Below are positions 17,012 to 25,279 of a DNA stretch of 64,000 nucleotides, piece after piece; positions within the stretch are counted from its first letter, which is position 1, and each line of letters starts with the position of its first letter. The stretch covers positions 1-64,000 of the forward strand of contig DASXXS010000190.1 of the NCBI GenBank assembly GCA_036502925.1. The letters run 5' to 3'. Made by a program: the position numbers and the translations under genes. The notes beneath the pieces are model-generated. The model saw nothing but the letters and a program-made list of their open reading frames with translations. It had not been told where the DNA came from and did not search any database. This DNA is from VAZQ01 sp036502925. Lineage in GTDB: Bacteria > Pseudomonadota > Alphaproteobacteria > Rhizobiales > Xanthobacteraceae.

Positions 17012-17650
17012 ATGATGTCTGAGGCATCCGCGTCGCTGCCGGGCCAGGGGATCCGGCCGCTGCCCTCCGTGGTGATCGTCATGGGAGTGTCCGGCAGCGG
17101 AAAGTCGACCATCGGAAGCCTTCTCGCCGGACGCCTGCGGTGGGAATTCGAGGACGGCGATTGGTTCCATCCCCCCGCCAATGTCGACAAGATGCACAGA
17201 GGCATTCCGCTGACCGATGACGATCGGGACCCTTGGCTGCGTTCGATCAGAGCCTGGATCGATGCGACGCAGGCTGCCGGCGGACATGGCGTTCTGGCGT
17301 GCTCGGCGCTCAAGCGCCGATACCGCGATGTCCTGATCGGCGATCGCGCGGCGGTCCGCCTGGTCTACCTCAAGGGCAGCGAAGCCCTCATTGCGCGGCG
17401 CATCGCCACGCGACATGAGCATTTCATGCCGCCTAGCCTCCTGCACAGCCAGTTTGCCGCGCTCGAGGAGCCGGGGCCCGACGAGAATCCGATCGTCATC
17501 TCGGTCGAGCCGCGACCGAGCGAAATCGTGGGGCAAATTCTGTCGAGCCTGAACGCCGGCGAGAGCGCTGGCCCGGCGCCGTCGACGTCGCGGAGACCAT
17601 CTGGAGCTGCAGCGGCCCCGCATCCCGGTGGTTCCCAGGCCAAGTCTTGA
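17012..17650 (+). CDS. gntK: Gluconokinase
   Basis: ATP-dependent phosphorylation of gluconate to 6-phosphogluconate. The 212-residue P-loop kinase has Walker A GVSGSGKST (residues 25-33), FEDGDWFHPPANVDKM, the GIPLTDDDRDPWL substrate segment and CSALKRRYRDVL. The last 30 residues are a Pro/Ser/Ala-rich tail absent from most homologues. Two adjacent ATGs (17012, 17015) follow GAGGAGG. It supplies the same metabolite as zwf plus pgl, so the operon makes 6-phosphogluconate by two routes; its consumer (gnd or edd/eda) is not in the window. Confidence 0.94.
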   Translation: MMSEASASLPGQGIRPLPSVVIVMGVSGSGKSTIGSLLAGRLRWEFEDGDWFHPPANVDKMHRGIPLTDDDRDPWLRSIRAWIDATQAAGGHGVLACSALKRRYRDVLIGDRAAVRLVYLKGSEALIARRIATRHEHFMPPSLLHSQFAALEEPGPDENPIVISVEPRPSEIVGQILSSLNAGESAGPAPSTSRRPSGAAAAPHPGGSQAKS

Positions 17651-17710
17651 TCGCGAACGCGAGGCGGCGTCGCCCTCGCGGACGGCAGATCCGCGTTGGG
17701 GCGCGAATCC

Positions 17711-17753
17711 TTGACTCGATCGGCCCCATGCGTATACTTTGTACCGCAAAGTA
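17711..17753 (+). promoter_or_regulatory. Sigma-70 promoter with overlapping palindromic operator
   Basis: TTGACT (17711-17716), a 16-bp spacer and TATACT (17733-17738) form a near-consensus promoter. A perfect inverted repeat, TACTTTG (17735-17741), TACCG, CAAAGTA (17747-17753), covers the -10 element, as expected for a repressor site. A further CAAAGTA half-site lies at 18828-18834, just inside the third gene. The winged-helix protein encoded second in the operon is the obvious candidate ligand (inference). Confidence 0.75.
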
Positions 17754-17769
17754 AGCGGGGCAGGTGGGC

Positions 17770-18387
17770 ATGGAAGAGCTCGACCGGGCGTTGGCCGACA
17801 TCACGGCAATCCGCAGCCAGCTGGCGCGCGGCACTGAGTTTCGCGGCTACGGACCCATGACTGTCGCCGCGACCGGCTTCGTGGCGGTGGCGGCGGCCGG
17901 AATTCAGGCGCTCTGGTTGCCGGATCCGGCGGGCGATCTTCTCGACTACGTCGTCATCTGGGTTGCGACCGCCGCCATCTCGATCCTTCTCATCGGCATC
18001 GAGATGGTGGCGCGCTCGCGGCGGATTCATTCGGGCCTTGCCGACGCGATGATTCATGCGGCGACCGAGCAATTCATCCCGGCCGGCGTCGCCGGCGCGC
18101 TGCTCACCTTCGTGCTCTTTCGCTTCGCGCCGCAAAGCCTGTGGATGCTGCCGGGCCTGTGGCAGATCGTGTTCAGCCTCGGCATCTTCGCGTCCTGCCG
18201 CTCGCTGCCGCGCCCGATGTTCGCCGCCGGGGTCTGGTATCTCGCCACCGGGCTTGCCAGCCTGGCTTTCGCGAACGGCGCGCACGCCTATTCGCCGTGG
18301 GCGATGGCGGTGCCCTATGGCATCGGGCAGCTGTTCATCGCTGCAGTTCTGTATTGGAGCGTGGGAGAGAGTGATGTCGAATCTTAA
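17770..18387 (+). CDS. Multi-pass membrane protein, first gene of a regulator/uppS operon
   Basis: A 205-residue integral membrane protein starting MEELDRALADITAIRSQLARG; an in-frame GTG six bases earlier (17764) is the alternative. After a soluble helix it has about six hydrophobic segments (for example MTVAATGFVAVAAAGIQAL, YVVIWVATAAISILLIGIEM, and two near the C-terminus). No catalytic motif is seen. The gene overlaps the regulator gene by 14 bp, so both are expressed together from the promoter at 17711-17738. I do not recognise a named family; a role with the downstream prenyltransferase is only inferred from gene order. Confidence 0.75.
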   Translation: MEELDRALADITAIRSQLARGTEFRGYGPMTVAATGFVAVAAAGIQALWLPDPAGDLLDYVVIWVATAAISILLIGIEMVARSRRIHSGLADAMIHAATEQFIPAGVAGALLTFVLFRFAPQSLWMLPGLWQIVFSLGIFASCRSLPRPMFAAGVWYLATGLASLAFANGAHAYSPWAMAVPYGIGQLFIAAVLYWSVGESDVES

Positions 18388-18799
18388 GGATACTGATGGC
18401 AGGGGCGAGCCGGCCGGGCGCTTCGCCTATGATGGGCTCGACCGCGTAATCCACGAGAAGGCGCGCTTGAGCGTGCTCACCTCGCTCGTGGCGCATCCGA
18501 AGGGACTGGTCTTCGGCGACTTGAAGCAGATGTGCGGTCTCACCGACGGCAATCTCAGCCGCCACCTGCAGGTGCTCGACGAGGCTCGTCTGATCGAGAT
18601 CGAGAAGGGCTACGACCACAACCGGCCGCAAACCATCTGCCGTATCACGGCGCAAGGCCGCCGGCGCTATCTCGATTATCTGAAGGTGCTGGAACAGGTG
18701 GTGCAGGATGCGGCCAGCGCCGCCAAGGCGAGCGCGGCCAAGCCGGGTCCGGCGGGCGGCTCGACCGCTTTGGGCTCGCGGCGCCTGAAGCTCGCCTGA
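18374..18799 (+). CDS. Winged-helix DNA-binding transcriptional regulator
   Basis: A 141-residue regulator starting MSNLKDTDG. The winged-helix domain spans about residues 20-110: IHEKARLSVLTSLVAHPKGL, then GDLKQMCGLTDGNLSRHLQVLDEARLI as the recognition helix region, and a wing with ITAQGRRRYLDYL. This is the MarR/HTH_34-like type that represses small operons. The Ala/Gly/Pro-rich tail is probably disordered. It probably binds the palindrome TACTTTG-N5-CAAAGTA over the operon promoter, giving autoregulation (inference). Its start lies inside the membrane-protein gene. Confidence 0.85.
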   Translation: MSNLKDTDGRGEPAGRFAYDGLDRVIHEKARLSVLTSLVAHPKGLVFGDLKQMCGLTDGNLSRHLQVLDEARLIEIEKGYDHNRPQTICRITAQGRRRYLDYLKVLEQVVQDAASAAKASAAKPGPAGGSTALGSRRLKLA

Positions 18800-18824
18800 T
18801 CTCTTTTTGCGCGGGGGCTTTACG

Positions 18825-19556
18825 ATGCAAAGTACTGTGGAACGGCAAGATGGCTGGCACGTGGCCATCATCATGGATGGCAACGGGCGCTGGGCGACGC
18901 AGCGGGGGCTGCCGCGCTCCGCCGGACATCGCGCCGGCGTCAAGGCAGTCCGGGCGGTGGTGGAAGCCGCCCCCGGCCTCGGCATCGCGGCCCTGACCCT
19001 GTTTGCCTTCTCGTCCGACAACTGGCGGCGCCCCGCCCCGGAAGTGAGAGCCCTGATGGGCCTCCTGCGACACTATCTGCGGGCCGATCTGCGCGAGCTG
19101 GTCGAGAACGGCGTGCGCCTTTCGGTCATCGGCCGGCGCGACCGGTTGCCGGCGGGCTTGAGCGAGGAGATCGCGCAGGTCGAGCAGGCCTCCGCTTGCG
19201 GGAAACGCCTCGATCTGCACATCGCCATCGACTACTCCTCGCGTGACGCCATCGCGGCTGCGGCGGCGCGCTGGCTCGCCGCGCAGGCGCCCTCGCGCGC
19301 GGCCTTCGGCCGGCTGCTCGCCGCGCCGGCCGGCCGGACCAGTCCCGATGTCGATCTCCTCATCCGCTCGGGCGGCGAGAAAAGACTGTCGGACTTCCTG
19401 CTGTGGGAATCCGCCTACGCCGAGCTCTGCTTCGTCGATACCCTGTGGCCCGATTTCGGCGCCGACGATCTGCGCGCCGCGATGGCGGAATTCCATCGTC
19501 GCGAGCGGCGCTTCGGCGCACTTTGCAATATCGAGCAGCTCGCCGCCGCCGAATGA
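18825..19556 (+). CDS. uppS: Isoprenyl transferase (undecaprenyl diphosphate synthase homologue)
   Basis: cis-Prenyltransferase that adds isopentenyl units to farnesyl diphosphate to make the C55 lipid carrier for cell-wall and glycan synthesis. The 243 residues carry the catalytic MDGNGRWA (Asp18), the LTLFAFSSDNWRRP segment and DLLIRSGGEKRLSDFLLW with the RSGGE substrate loop. The preferred start is ATG 18825 preceded by GGGGG; an in-frame TTG at 18807 is less likely. Its place behind a repressor and a membrane protein, rather than beside cdsA, frr and pyrH, suggests it is a regulated second copy rather than the housekeeping gene (inference). Confidence 0.9.
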   Translation: MQSTVERQDGWHVAIIMDGNGRWATQRGLPRSAGHRAGVKAVRAVVEAAPGLGIAALTLFAFSSDNWRRPAPEVRALMGLLRHYLRADLRELVENGVRLSVIGRRDRLPAGLSEEIAQVEQASACGKRLDLHIAIDYSSRDAIAAAAARWLAAQAPSRAAFGRLLAAPAGRTSPDVDLLIRSGGEKRLSDFLLWESAYAELCFVDTLWPDFGADDLRAAMAEFHRRERRFGALCNIEQLAAAE

Positions 19557-19693
19557 CAAGGGTCGCCATCCGCATCCGCCGCCCTGCATTGACCCTGCGG
19601 GGTCGCGCCCGTAACCTGCAGCAAAGATTGAAGCTTCCGCAAGCAATACGGAGGTCGATCAAGGGCAGGAGACGGATAGGGCGGGAGGCACGA

Positions 19694-21385
19694 TTGGCGA
19701 AATCACCCAAGGAAACCAGGCCTGACAAAGACCCCGAAGCTCGCTCCAACGCGGCGATCGATCGGCGCAGCTTTCTCGCCTCGAGCGCGGCGGCCGGTGC
19801 GGTCGCCACGACTGCGCTGCCGGCGCAATCCGCGCAAGCGGCAGACGGGCTATCCTGGGACCATGAGGTGGATGTCGTGGTCATCGGGGCCGGCGCCGGC
19901 GGGCTGACCTCGGCCATCGCGGCGCGCGAGAAGGGTGCCTCGGTGCTGATCGTCGAGAAGAATTTCGACATCGGCGGGCGCGCCATGATGAGCTTCGGCG
20001 GCCTCTATATCGGCGGCGGCAACCGGATGCAGAAGGCGATCGGGGCGCAGGATTCGCCCGATCAGGTGTTCGCGGATTGGTCGCGCCCCGAGAAGCCGAT
20101 GGGCCGGTTCAGCGACCGGGAGCTTGTGCGCACCTATGCGGACAACAATCTCGAGCTGTTCGACTGGCTGGAAAAGCATGGGATCAAATGGGACTCCTAC
20201 CGGCCCGCTCCGGATCGTCTCGACCGCTCGCGCACGCGGCTAAATGTCGTGCCCTGGCCCGACGAGGTCACCAATCCGGCGCGCGGTTCGGGATTCGTGC
20301 GGCCGCTGGCCAAGACCGCCCGGCAGATGGGCGTCGAGATCCTGCTGCAGCACCAGATGACGAAAATTCATCGCGAGGGCCCCTTGGCGGGCCGGGTTAT
20401 CGGCATCACCGCCATGGAGGTTGATAACTGGTACCAGCCGAAATTCCGCACCGTGAATATCCGCGCCCGCAAGGGTATCATCGTGGCCACCGGCGGCAGC
20501 GCCGGCAATCCGGTCTTTCGCACCATGTTCGACGTGCGGCTGACCGCGGAATATCAGGCGGAAAACAGCGAATGGACGCAGCGCACCGCCGACGGCGAGA
20601 TCGCTGCCATGGAGATCGGGGCGGCATTGGGGGCGACCGCCTGCCAGACCACGCAGGACGACAACCTGATCAGCAAGGGCCGCATGGGCAAGAAGTCCAA
20701 CGGCTCCGCCACGCAGATTTATCCGACCGCCCCGCATTTCTTTCGCGCCGGCGCCGTCGGGCTCACCGTCAAGGACTATCAGAACGTGATCCTGGTGAAG
20801 GAGAACGGGCTGCGCTTCTACAGCGAGATCACGCGCAACCAGGACTACGAATATTTCGCGGCGGCGCTGGCCTGGACCGGCGATCCCGGGAAGCTCAACG
20901 GCGGCGGACCGATCTGGGCCATCTTCGATGCCGACGCGGTGGCGCGCGAGAAGTGGCAGGTCAAGCCGCCCTACGTGGATCCTTACGGCTATTTCTTCAG
21001 CGCCGATACGCTCGAGGAACTGGCTGCCCGGATTGTCAACGAATACCAGTGGCGGCCGATGCCGCCCGCGACGCTGCGCCAGACGGTGGAAAAATACAAT
21101 TCCTTCGTCGATACGGGCGTCGATGCCGATTTCAAGAAGCCGAGGCCCATGCACAAGATCGCCACGCCGCCGTTCTACGCGGCTTGGCATACGCCCGCGC
21201 TGCACGATTCCTATACCGGCATCCGCATCAACACTATCGGCCAGGTGATCGACCTGCACGGCGAGGTCATCCCCGGCCTCTATGCCTGCGGCGATTCAGC
21301 CGGCGGGTTCGGCCAGCACGGTATCTGCCGGGCCGCTACCTTCGGCCGCCTCGCCGGCATGCATGCGGCCCAACTGCCCGCGTGA
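19694..21385 (+). CDS. Tat-exported FAD-dependent oxidoreductase (fumarate reductase/ketosteroid dehydrogenase-like)
   Basis: A 563-residue flavoprotein. Near the N-terminus, DRRSFLASSAAAGAVATTA is a twin-arginine signal. The FAD Rossmann motif follows: VDVVVIGAGAGGLTSAIAA. Late motifs, GIRINTIGQVIDLHGEVIPGLYACGD, are typical of the FrdA/3-ketosteroid-dehydrogenase group. The chosen start is TTG at 19694 with GGGAGG at 19683-19688; an upstream frame open from 19403 runs through the uppS end and an Arg-rich stretch with no family match. The substrate is unknown. It precedes a ThDP enzyme in the same orientation, separated by a hairpin repeat. Confidence 0.85.
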   Translation: MAKSPKETRPDKDPEARSNAAIDRRSFLASSAAAGAVATTALPAQSAQAADGLSWDHEVDVVVIGAGAGGLTSAIAAREKGASVLIVEKNFDIGGRAMMSFGGLYIGGGNRMQKAIGAQDSPDQVFADWSRPEKPMGRFSDRELVRTYADNNLELFDWLEKHGIKWDSYRPAPDRLDRSRTRLNVVPWPDEVTNPARGSGFVRPLAKTARQMGVEILLQHQMTKIHREGPLAGRVIGITAMEVDNWYQPKFRTVNIRARKGIIVATGGSAGNPVFRTMFDVRLTAEYQAENSEWTQRTADGEIAAMEIGAALGATACQTTQDDNLISKGRMGKKSNGSATQIYPTAPHFFRAGAVGLTVKDYQNVILVKENGLRFYSEITRNQDYEYFAAALAWTGDPGKLNGGGPIWAIFDADAVAREKWQVKPPYVDPYGYFFSADTLEELAARIVNEYQWRPMPPATLRQTVEKYNSFVDTGVDADFKKPRPMHKIATPPFYAAWHTPALHDSYTGIRINTIGQVIDLHGEVIPGLYACGDSAGGFGQHGICRAATFGRLAGMHAAQLPA

Positions 21386-21396
21386 ACGCGGTACTC

Positions 21397-21464
21397 GTCC
21401 CGGCCTTGAGCCGGGACCGTTCCGGACTCCGGCGTTTGGAATGGTCCCGGCTCATGGCCGGGGC
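21397..21464. repeat. 68-bp hairpin repeat, family 1, copy 1
   Basis: A long imperfect inverted repeat: 5' arm GTCCCGGCCTTGAGCCGGGA followed by CCGTTCC, a spacer of about 15 bp, and a complementary 3' arm GGAATGGTCCCGGCTC followed by ATGGCCGGGG. Near-identical copies lie at 46657-46755 (with an insertion) and 48385-48452. Position between two same-strand genes suggests it may act as an attenuator or be a passive mobile repeat. Confidence 0.8.
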
Positions 21465-21517
21465 AAGTGCGGCCATGTGATACCCATGCGAACTGCCACG
21501 AAAGGGCGCTGGTGCAA

Positions 21518-23311
21518 ATGAAGAACATGCTCAACGGGGCTCAGGTCATCGTCGACTATCTCGTTCGCGAGAAGGTGCCGCAGGTCTTCGGCCTGTGTGG
21601 CCACGGCAATATTCAATTCATCGATGCGCTCTATGAGCGATCCCACGACATCAAGACATTGTCGGTGCACCACGAGACGGTGGCCGGCTTCATGGCCGAT
21701 GTGTATTACCGCGTGTCCGGCCGGCCGACCGCGACCTTCACGTCCTGTGGTCCCGGCTCGGCCAATCTGCCCATCGCGCTCGGCAACGCCTTTTTGGATT
21801 CAGTGCCGTTTCTGGCCGTGACCGGCAATGTGCCGACCAGCCAGTTCAATCGCGGCGCCTTCCAGGAGCTCTACCGGCACTATCAGGCCGATTTTCCCTC
21901 GACCGTCCGGGCCTATTGCAAGCGCGTGTTTCAGCCGACCCGTGGCGAGATGGTGCCGCTTGCCATCCGGCAAGCCTGGAAGACAATGACCACCGGACGG
22001 CCGGGGCCGGTCGTGCTTGACGTGCCGTTCGATGTCTTTCTGGAAGCTGCCGCCGAGGAAACGCCGCGGCCGGAGGACTGGAACGCCAACATCTCCTGCC
22101 GCTGCGGGGCCGATCCTGACGGCGTGCGCAAGGCCGTGGACATGCTGCTGTCGGCGCGCCGGCCGGTGATCCTGGTGGGGCAGGGGATGCGTTACGGCCG
22201 CGCCGGCGCCGATCTGCTGGCGGTCGCGGAGCGCCTGCAGATTCCGATCGCGTCCTCCTCGAGCGGGCTCGGGGCGGTGAGCAGCGAGCATCCGCTGGCC
22301 CTGGGTCTGGTCGCCCGCAATGGCCCCTATCAGGCCAACCATGCGACCCGGCAGGCCGATGTGCTGCTGGCCCTGGGCGTGCGGTTCGACGATCGCACCT
22401 CGAGCTCCTGGCTGCCCGGCTACTCCTTCACCATCCCGCCCACCAAGCTGATCCACGTCGACATCGATCCGGAGGAGATCGGCCGCAATTATCCGGTGGC
22501 GCTCGGCCTGATGGCGGACGTGCGCACGTTTCTGCGCCAGGTGCTGGCCGAGCTGGAGACGCGCCGCAACCTCGATACGGTGGCGCAGGCCAACAAGAAA
22601 TGGCTCGCGGAGATCGACACCTACCGGGCGCAATGGAACGCCTTTATCGCGCCCGGCTTCTCCGACGACAGCAGCCCGATCCATCCGCAACGCGCCGCGG
22701 CCGTCATCGATCAGGTGCTGCCCAAGGATGCGATCGTGGTCAGCGATATCGGGGTGCACCACAATTGGCTCATCGAATTCTGCAAGCCGACGCGTCCCGA
22801 CTCGCTCATCGGCTCCATGGGTTTCGGGCCGATGGGGTTCGGGGTCGCCGGCGTGCTCGGCGCCAAGGTCGCGGCGCCCGATCGGCCCTGCGTCTCGGTG
22901 TGCGGCGATGGTGCGTTCATGATGCACGCCAGCGTGCTGGCGACGGCGGTCGAGTACGACCTGCCGGCGGTGTGGGTGATCTGGAACAATTACGCCTATG
23001 CCTCGATCCGCGGCCTGCAACGCGGCTATCTGGGCGGGCGCGAGCTGGCGACCGATTTCCACGATCCCAGGACCGGCGCGCGCTACAATCCCGATTTTGC
23101 CGCCATGGCGCGCTCGGCTGGCGTCGAAGGCGTGCGGGTCGACCGGGCGGCTGATCTGGGAGACGCCATCAAGGCCGCGGTCAACGCCAACCGGCCGTTC
23201 CTGATCGACGCCGACATCGGCGCCGACAAGAATCCCGGTGGTTCCGGTGTCTGGGAGCTTCCCGGTCTGGGCCAAAGCCAGCCGGCTTTCGGCGACAGAT
23301 ATCAGCCGTGA
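21518..23311 (+). CDS. Thiamine diphosphate-dependent enzyme, acetolactate synthase-like
   Basis: A 597-residue enzyme with the three-domain acetolactate synthase/benzoylformate decarboxylase plan. The catalytic glutamate is Glu53 in SVHHETVAGFMADVYYRV. The central domain has an LVGQGMRYGRAGADLL stretch. The ThDP-binding motif is CGDGAFMMHASVLATAVEYD followed by VIWNNYAYASI. The start at MKNMLNGAQVIVDYL was chosen over an in-frame GTG at 21467 inside the repeat. The reaction cannot be fixed: 2-keto acid decarboxylation, carboligation or oxalyl-CoA-like chemistry are all possible. The upstream flavoprotein may act in the same pathway. Confidence 0.88.
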   Translation: MKNMLNGAQVIVDYLVREKVPQVFGLCGHGNIQFIDALYERSHDIKTLSVHHETVAGFMADVYYRVSGRPTATFTSCGPGSANLPIALGNAFLDSVPFLAVTGNVPTSQFNRGAFQELYRHYQADFPSTVRAYCKRVFQPTRGEMVPLAIRQAWKTMTTGRPGPVVLDVPFDVFLEAAAEETPRPEDWNANISCRCGADPDGVRKAVDMLLSARRPVILVGQGMRYGRAGADLLAVAERLQIPIASSSSGLGAVSSEHPLALGLVARNGPYQANHATRQADVLLALGVRFDDRTSSSWLPGYSFTIPPTKLIHVDIDPEEIGRNYPVALGLMADVRTFLRQVLAELETRRNLDTVAQANKKWLAEIDTYRAQWNAFIAPGFSDDSSPIHPQRAAAVIDQVLPKDAIVVSDIGVHHNWLIEFCKPTRPDSLIGSMGFGPMGFGVAGVLGAKVAAPDRPCVSVCGDGAFMMHASVLATAVEYDLPAVWVIWNNYAYASIRGLQRGYLGGRELATDFHDPRTGARYNPDFAAMARSAGVEGVRVDRAADLGDAIKAAVNANRPFLIDADIGADKNPGGSGVWELPGLGQSQPAFGDRYQP

Positions 23312-23315
23312 CGTA

Positions 23316-24029
23316 CTAAGCCGGCCATGGCTTGGGCGGGGCGAATGACGTCGCGGTGAACGAGATTTCCGTGATCGCCTTCAGGCTGCGCGCGCCGTAA
23401 CGGAACGGAACGATCAGGCGAAGCGGGGCGCCGTGTTGCGGCGGGATGGGTTCATCGTTGAGCAGCCACGCGAGGATGACCTGCGGGTGCATGAGCGTCT
23501 TCATGTCCTCGTCGATGAAGTAGGCGTCCGAGCCCACCAGCCGGCCGTAATAGGCGAAGCTCTGCACGCCCATTGCCTGGGCGAAATCGGAGAAGCGAAC
23601 CCCTGTCCACTTCACGATGCCATGGGGCGTCGGCGCGCCGCACTGCAGCAGCGTCACGTAAGAATGCCGCGGCAGCTTCTCGAGATCCGCGAAAGTCAGC
23701 GTGCCGGAGAGCCTGGCTGTGCCGCGCGCGTCGAGCTTGATCTTCATTTTGCGGTAATCGAACTCGATGTCGGGCGTCTGGTTTTTCGTGCGCCACAGCA
23801 CGCCCGTAATGGTTCCCGCCTCCTGGGGCGCGTATTCGACCGCCGAGCCGTCGGGCATGAGCGCCAGTTGAGCCGCGCCCCGCAATTTCGTGTCGACCAG
23901 ACCCTCGGATTGCGGCTGCGCGGCTTGGGCCGCCGCCGACGTCGGCTTCGCGGCTCCCAGCGACAATCCCGCAAGAGCGGTGGTGGAAAGTCGGATGGCC
24001 TCGCGCCGAGACATACTCAGGGTGTCCAT
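23316..24029 (-). CDS. Tat-exported molybdopterin-dependent oxidoreductase (sulfite oxidase-like)
   Basis: A 237-residue protein of the sulfite oxidase/YedY molybdopterin-binding fold. The start at MDTLSMSRREAIRLSTT has a GGAG site upstream and gives a twin-arginine signal. The likely Mo-ligating cysteine is in YVTLLQCGAPTPHGIVKW. Other family marks are VRFSDFAQAMGV, HPQVILAWLLNDEPIPPQHG and APLRLIVPFRYGARSLK. The dimerisation domain of true sulfite oxidases is absent, as in YedY-like proteins. It ends 4 bp from the ThDP gene (convergent). A longer frame to 24242 lacks family similarity. Confidence 0.86.
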   Translation of the reverse strand: MDTLSMSRREAIRLSTTALAGLSLGAAKPTSAAAQAAQPQSEGLVDTKLRGAAQLALMPDGSAVEYAPQEAGTITGVLWRTKNQTPDIEFDYRKMKIKLDARGTARLSGTLTFADLEKLPRHSYVTLLQCGAPTPHGIVKWTGVRFSDFAQAMGVQSFAYYGRLVGSDAYFIDEDMKTLMHPQVILAWLLNDEPIPPQHGAPLRLIVPFRYGARSLKAITEISFTATSFAPPKPWPA

Positions 24030-24196
24030 CGGGCGTCTCCGCTGTTGTGCTGCGACGCCAAGGCTAGCCCTTCGGCGCCCCCGCTGCCATAGCGTGACGG
24101 CCATTTGCCGCGCGAGTTTTGAGTAGGGACGAAAGCCGAAACGGCCTATCCTTGCGGGATGCCACGACCATGTGCCGTTCACACCGGGAGCCGGAC

Positions 24197-25189
24197 ATGA
24201 TCGACAGCCGTACCTGCATCGCCATTTTCGCTGCATCTGCACTCGGTCTGCTCGCCGCTTCCGACCCCGCTTCGGCGCAGGGCTGGCCGAGCCGGCCGAT
24301 GACCATGGTGGTTCCGTTCGCGGCCGGCGGCGGGGCCGACACTATGGGGCGGATTCTGGCGGCGCGGCTGTCCGAAATCCTGGGGCAACAGGTGATCGTC
24401 GAGAATGTCGGCGGCGCCGGCGGCATGACGGGCTCCTACCGGATCGTGAAGGCCGCGCCCGACGGCTATCAATTCGTGCTCGGCACCAACGGCACCCACG
24501 CGCAGAATCAATCCCTCTACAAGAACCCGCTCTACAACGCGGCGACCGATTTCGCGCCGGTCGCGCTGATCGGCGAGCAGCCGATCGCGCTCATGACGCG
24601 CAAGGACTTGCCTGCCGACAGTCTGCAGCAATTCATCGCTTACGCGAAGGCGAACCAGGCCGGTATGAAATACGGCTCGGCCGGGGCTGGCTCCGCGGTC
24701 CAGCTCTCCTGCGTGCTGTTCAATTCCGCCAATGGACTCACCGTCACCCATGTTCCGTATCGCGGCAGCGCGCCCGCCATGCAGGATTTGATCGCCGGCC
24801 GCATCGACTATCAGTGCGCCAACCTGGCCCCTGCGCTCGGGCAGATCGAGGACCATCAGGTGAAGGCGATCGCGGCCCTCGGGCGACACCGCACCGCACT
24901 CATGCCGGCTTTGCCGACCGCCGACGAGCAGGGTTTAGCTGGGTTCGATGCCGTCCTCTGGTACGGCATTTTCCTGCCCAAGGGCACGCCCGCGGAGATC
25001 GTCCAAAAGCTCAACGCCGCCGTCATCGCCACCCTGGACACGCCGTCCTTGCAGGAGCGCTTGAAGCAGATCGGCGCTGAGCTTGCCGCGCCCGACCAGC
25101 GCTCGAGCGAATATCTCGGCAAGCTGGTCGAGAGCGAGATCGTGAAATGGGCCGGCCCGATCAAGGCAAGCGGCGTGACGGCGGATTGA
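24197..25189 (+). CDS. TctC/Bug-family solute-binding protein
   Basis: Periplasmic binding protein of the tripartite tricarboxylate transporter family, 330 residues. The signal peptide is MIDSRTCIAIFAASALGLLA with cleavage after SAQ or nearby. Family motifs: WPSRPMTMVVPFAAGGGADT, QQVIVENVGGAGGMTG, PDGYQFVLG, VTHVPYRGSAPAMQDLIAGR and WYGIFLPKGTPAEIV. The start ATG has GGGAG 6 nt upstream. No TctA or TctB membrane gene is near, so this is an orphan receptor. It is a close paralogue of the protein at 43535. Confidence 0.92.
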   Translation: MIDSRTCIAIFAASALGLLAASDPASAQGWPSRPMTMVVPFAAGGGADTMGRILAARLSEILGQQVIVENVGGAGGMTGSYRIVKAAPDGYQFVLGTNGTHAQNQSLYKNPLYNAATDFAPVALIGEQPIALMTRKDLPADSLQQFIAYAKANQAGMKYGSAGAGSAVQLSCVLFNSANGLTVTHVPYRGSAPAMQDLIAGRIDYQCANLAPALGQIEDHQVKAIAALGRHRTALMPALPTADEQGLAGFDAVLWYGIFLPKGTPAEIVQKLNAAVIATLDTPSLQERLKQIGAELAAPDQRSSEYLGKLVESEIVKWAGPIKASGVTAD

Positions 25190-25216
25190 CTTGAAGCACT
25201 GCCGCGGACGCAAGCG

Positions 25217-25240
25217 CTTCCCCGGATCAAGTCCGGGAAG
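25217..25240. terminator. Hairpin between convergent genes, probable bidirectional terminator
   Basis: CCCGGA (25221-25226), loop TCAAG, TCCGGG (25232-25237), extended by CTTC/GAAG with one bulged C. It lies between the convergent TctC (+) and MmgE/PrpD (-) genes. There is no U-tract, so intrinsic termination is not certain. Similar CCCGGATCAAGTCCGGG hairpins are common intergenic repeats in alphaproteobacteria. Confidence 0.5.
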
Positions 25241-25279
25241 GGCGACAAACGCTGTCTCGTTATTTTTGGCTGGCCGAAG

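Noticed and set aside
21800..23275. 491-codon open frame antisense to the ThDP enzyme
   Set aside because: Composition typical of an antisense shadow; the sense gene has clear catalytic motifs.
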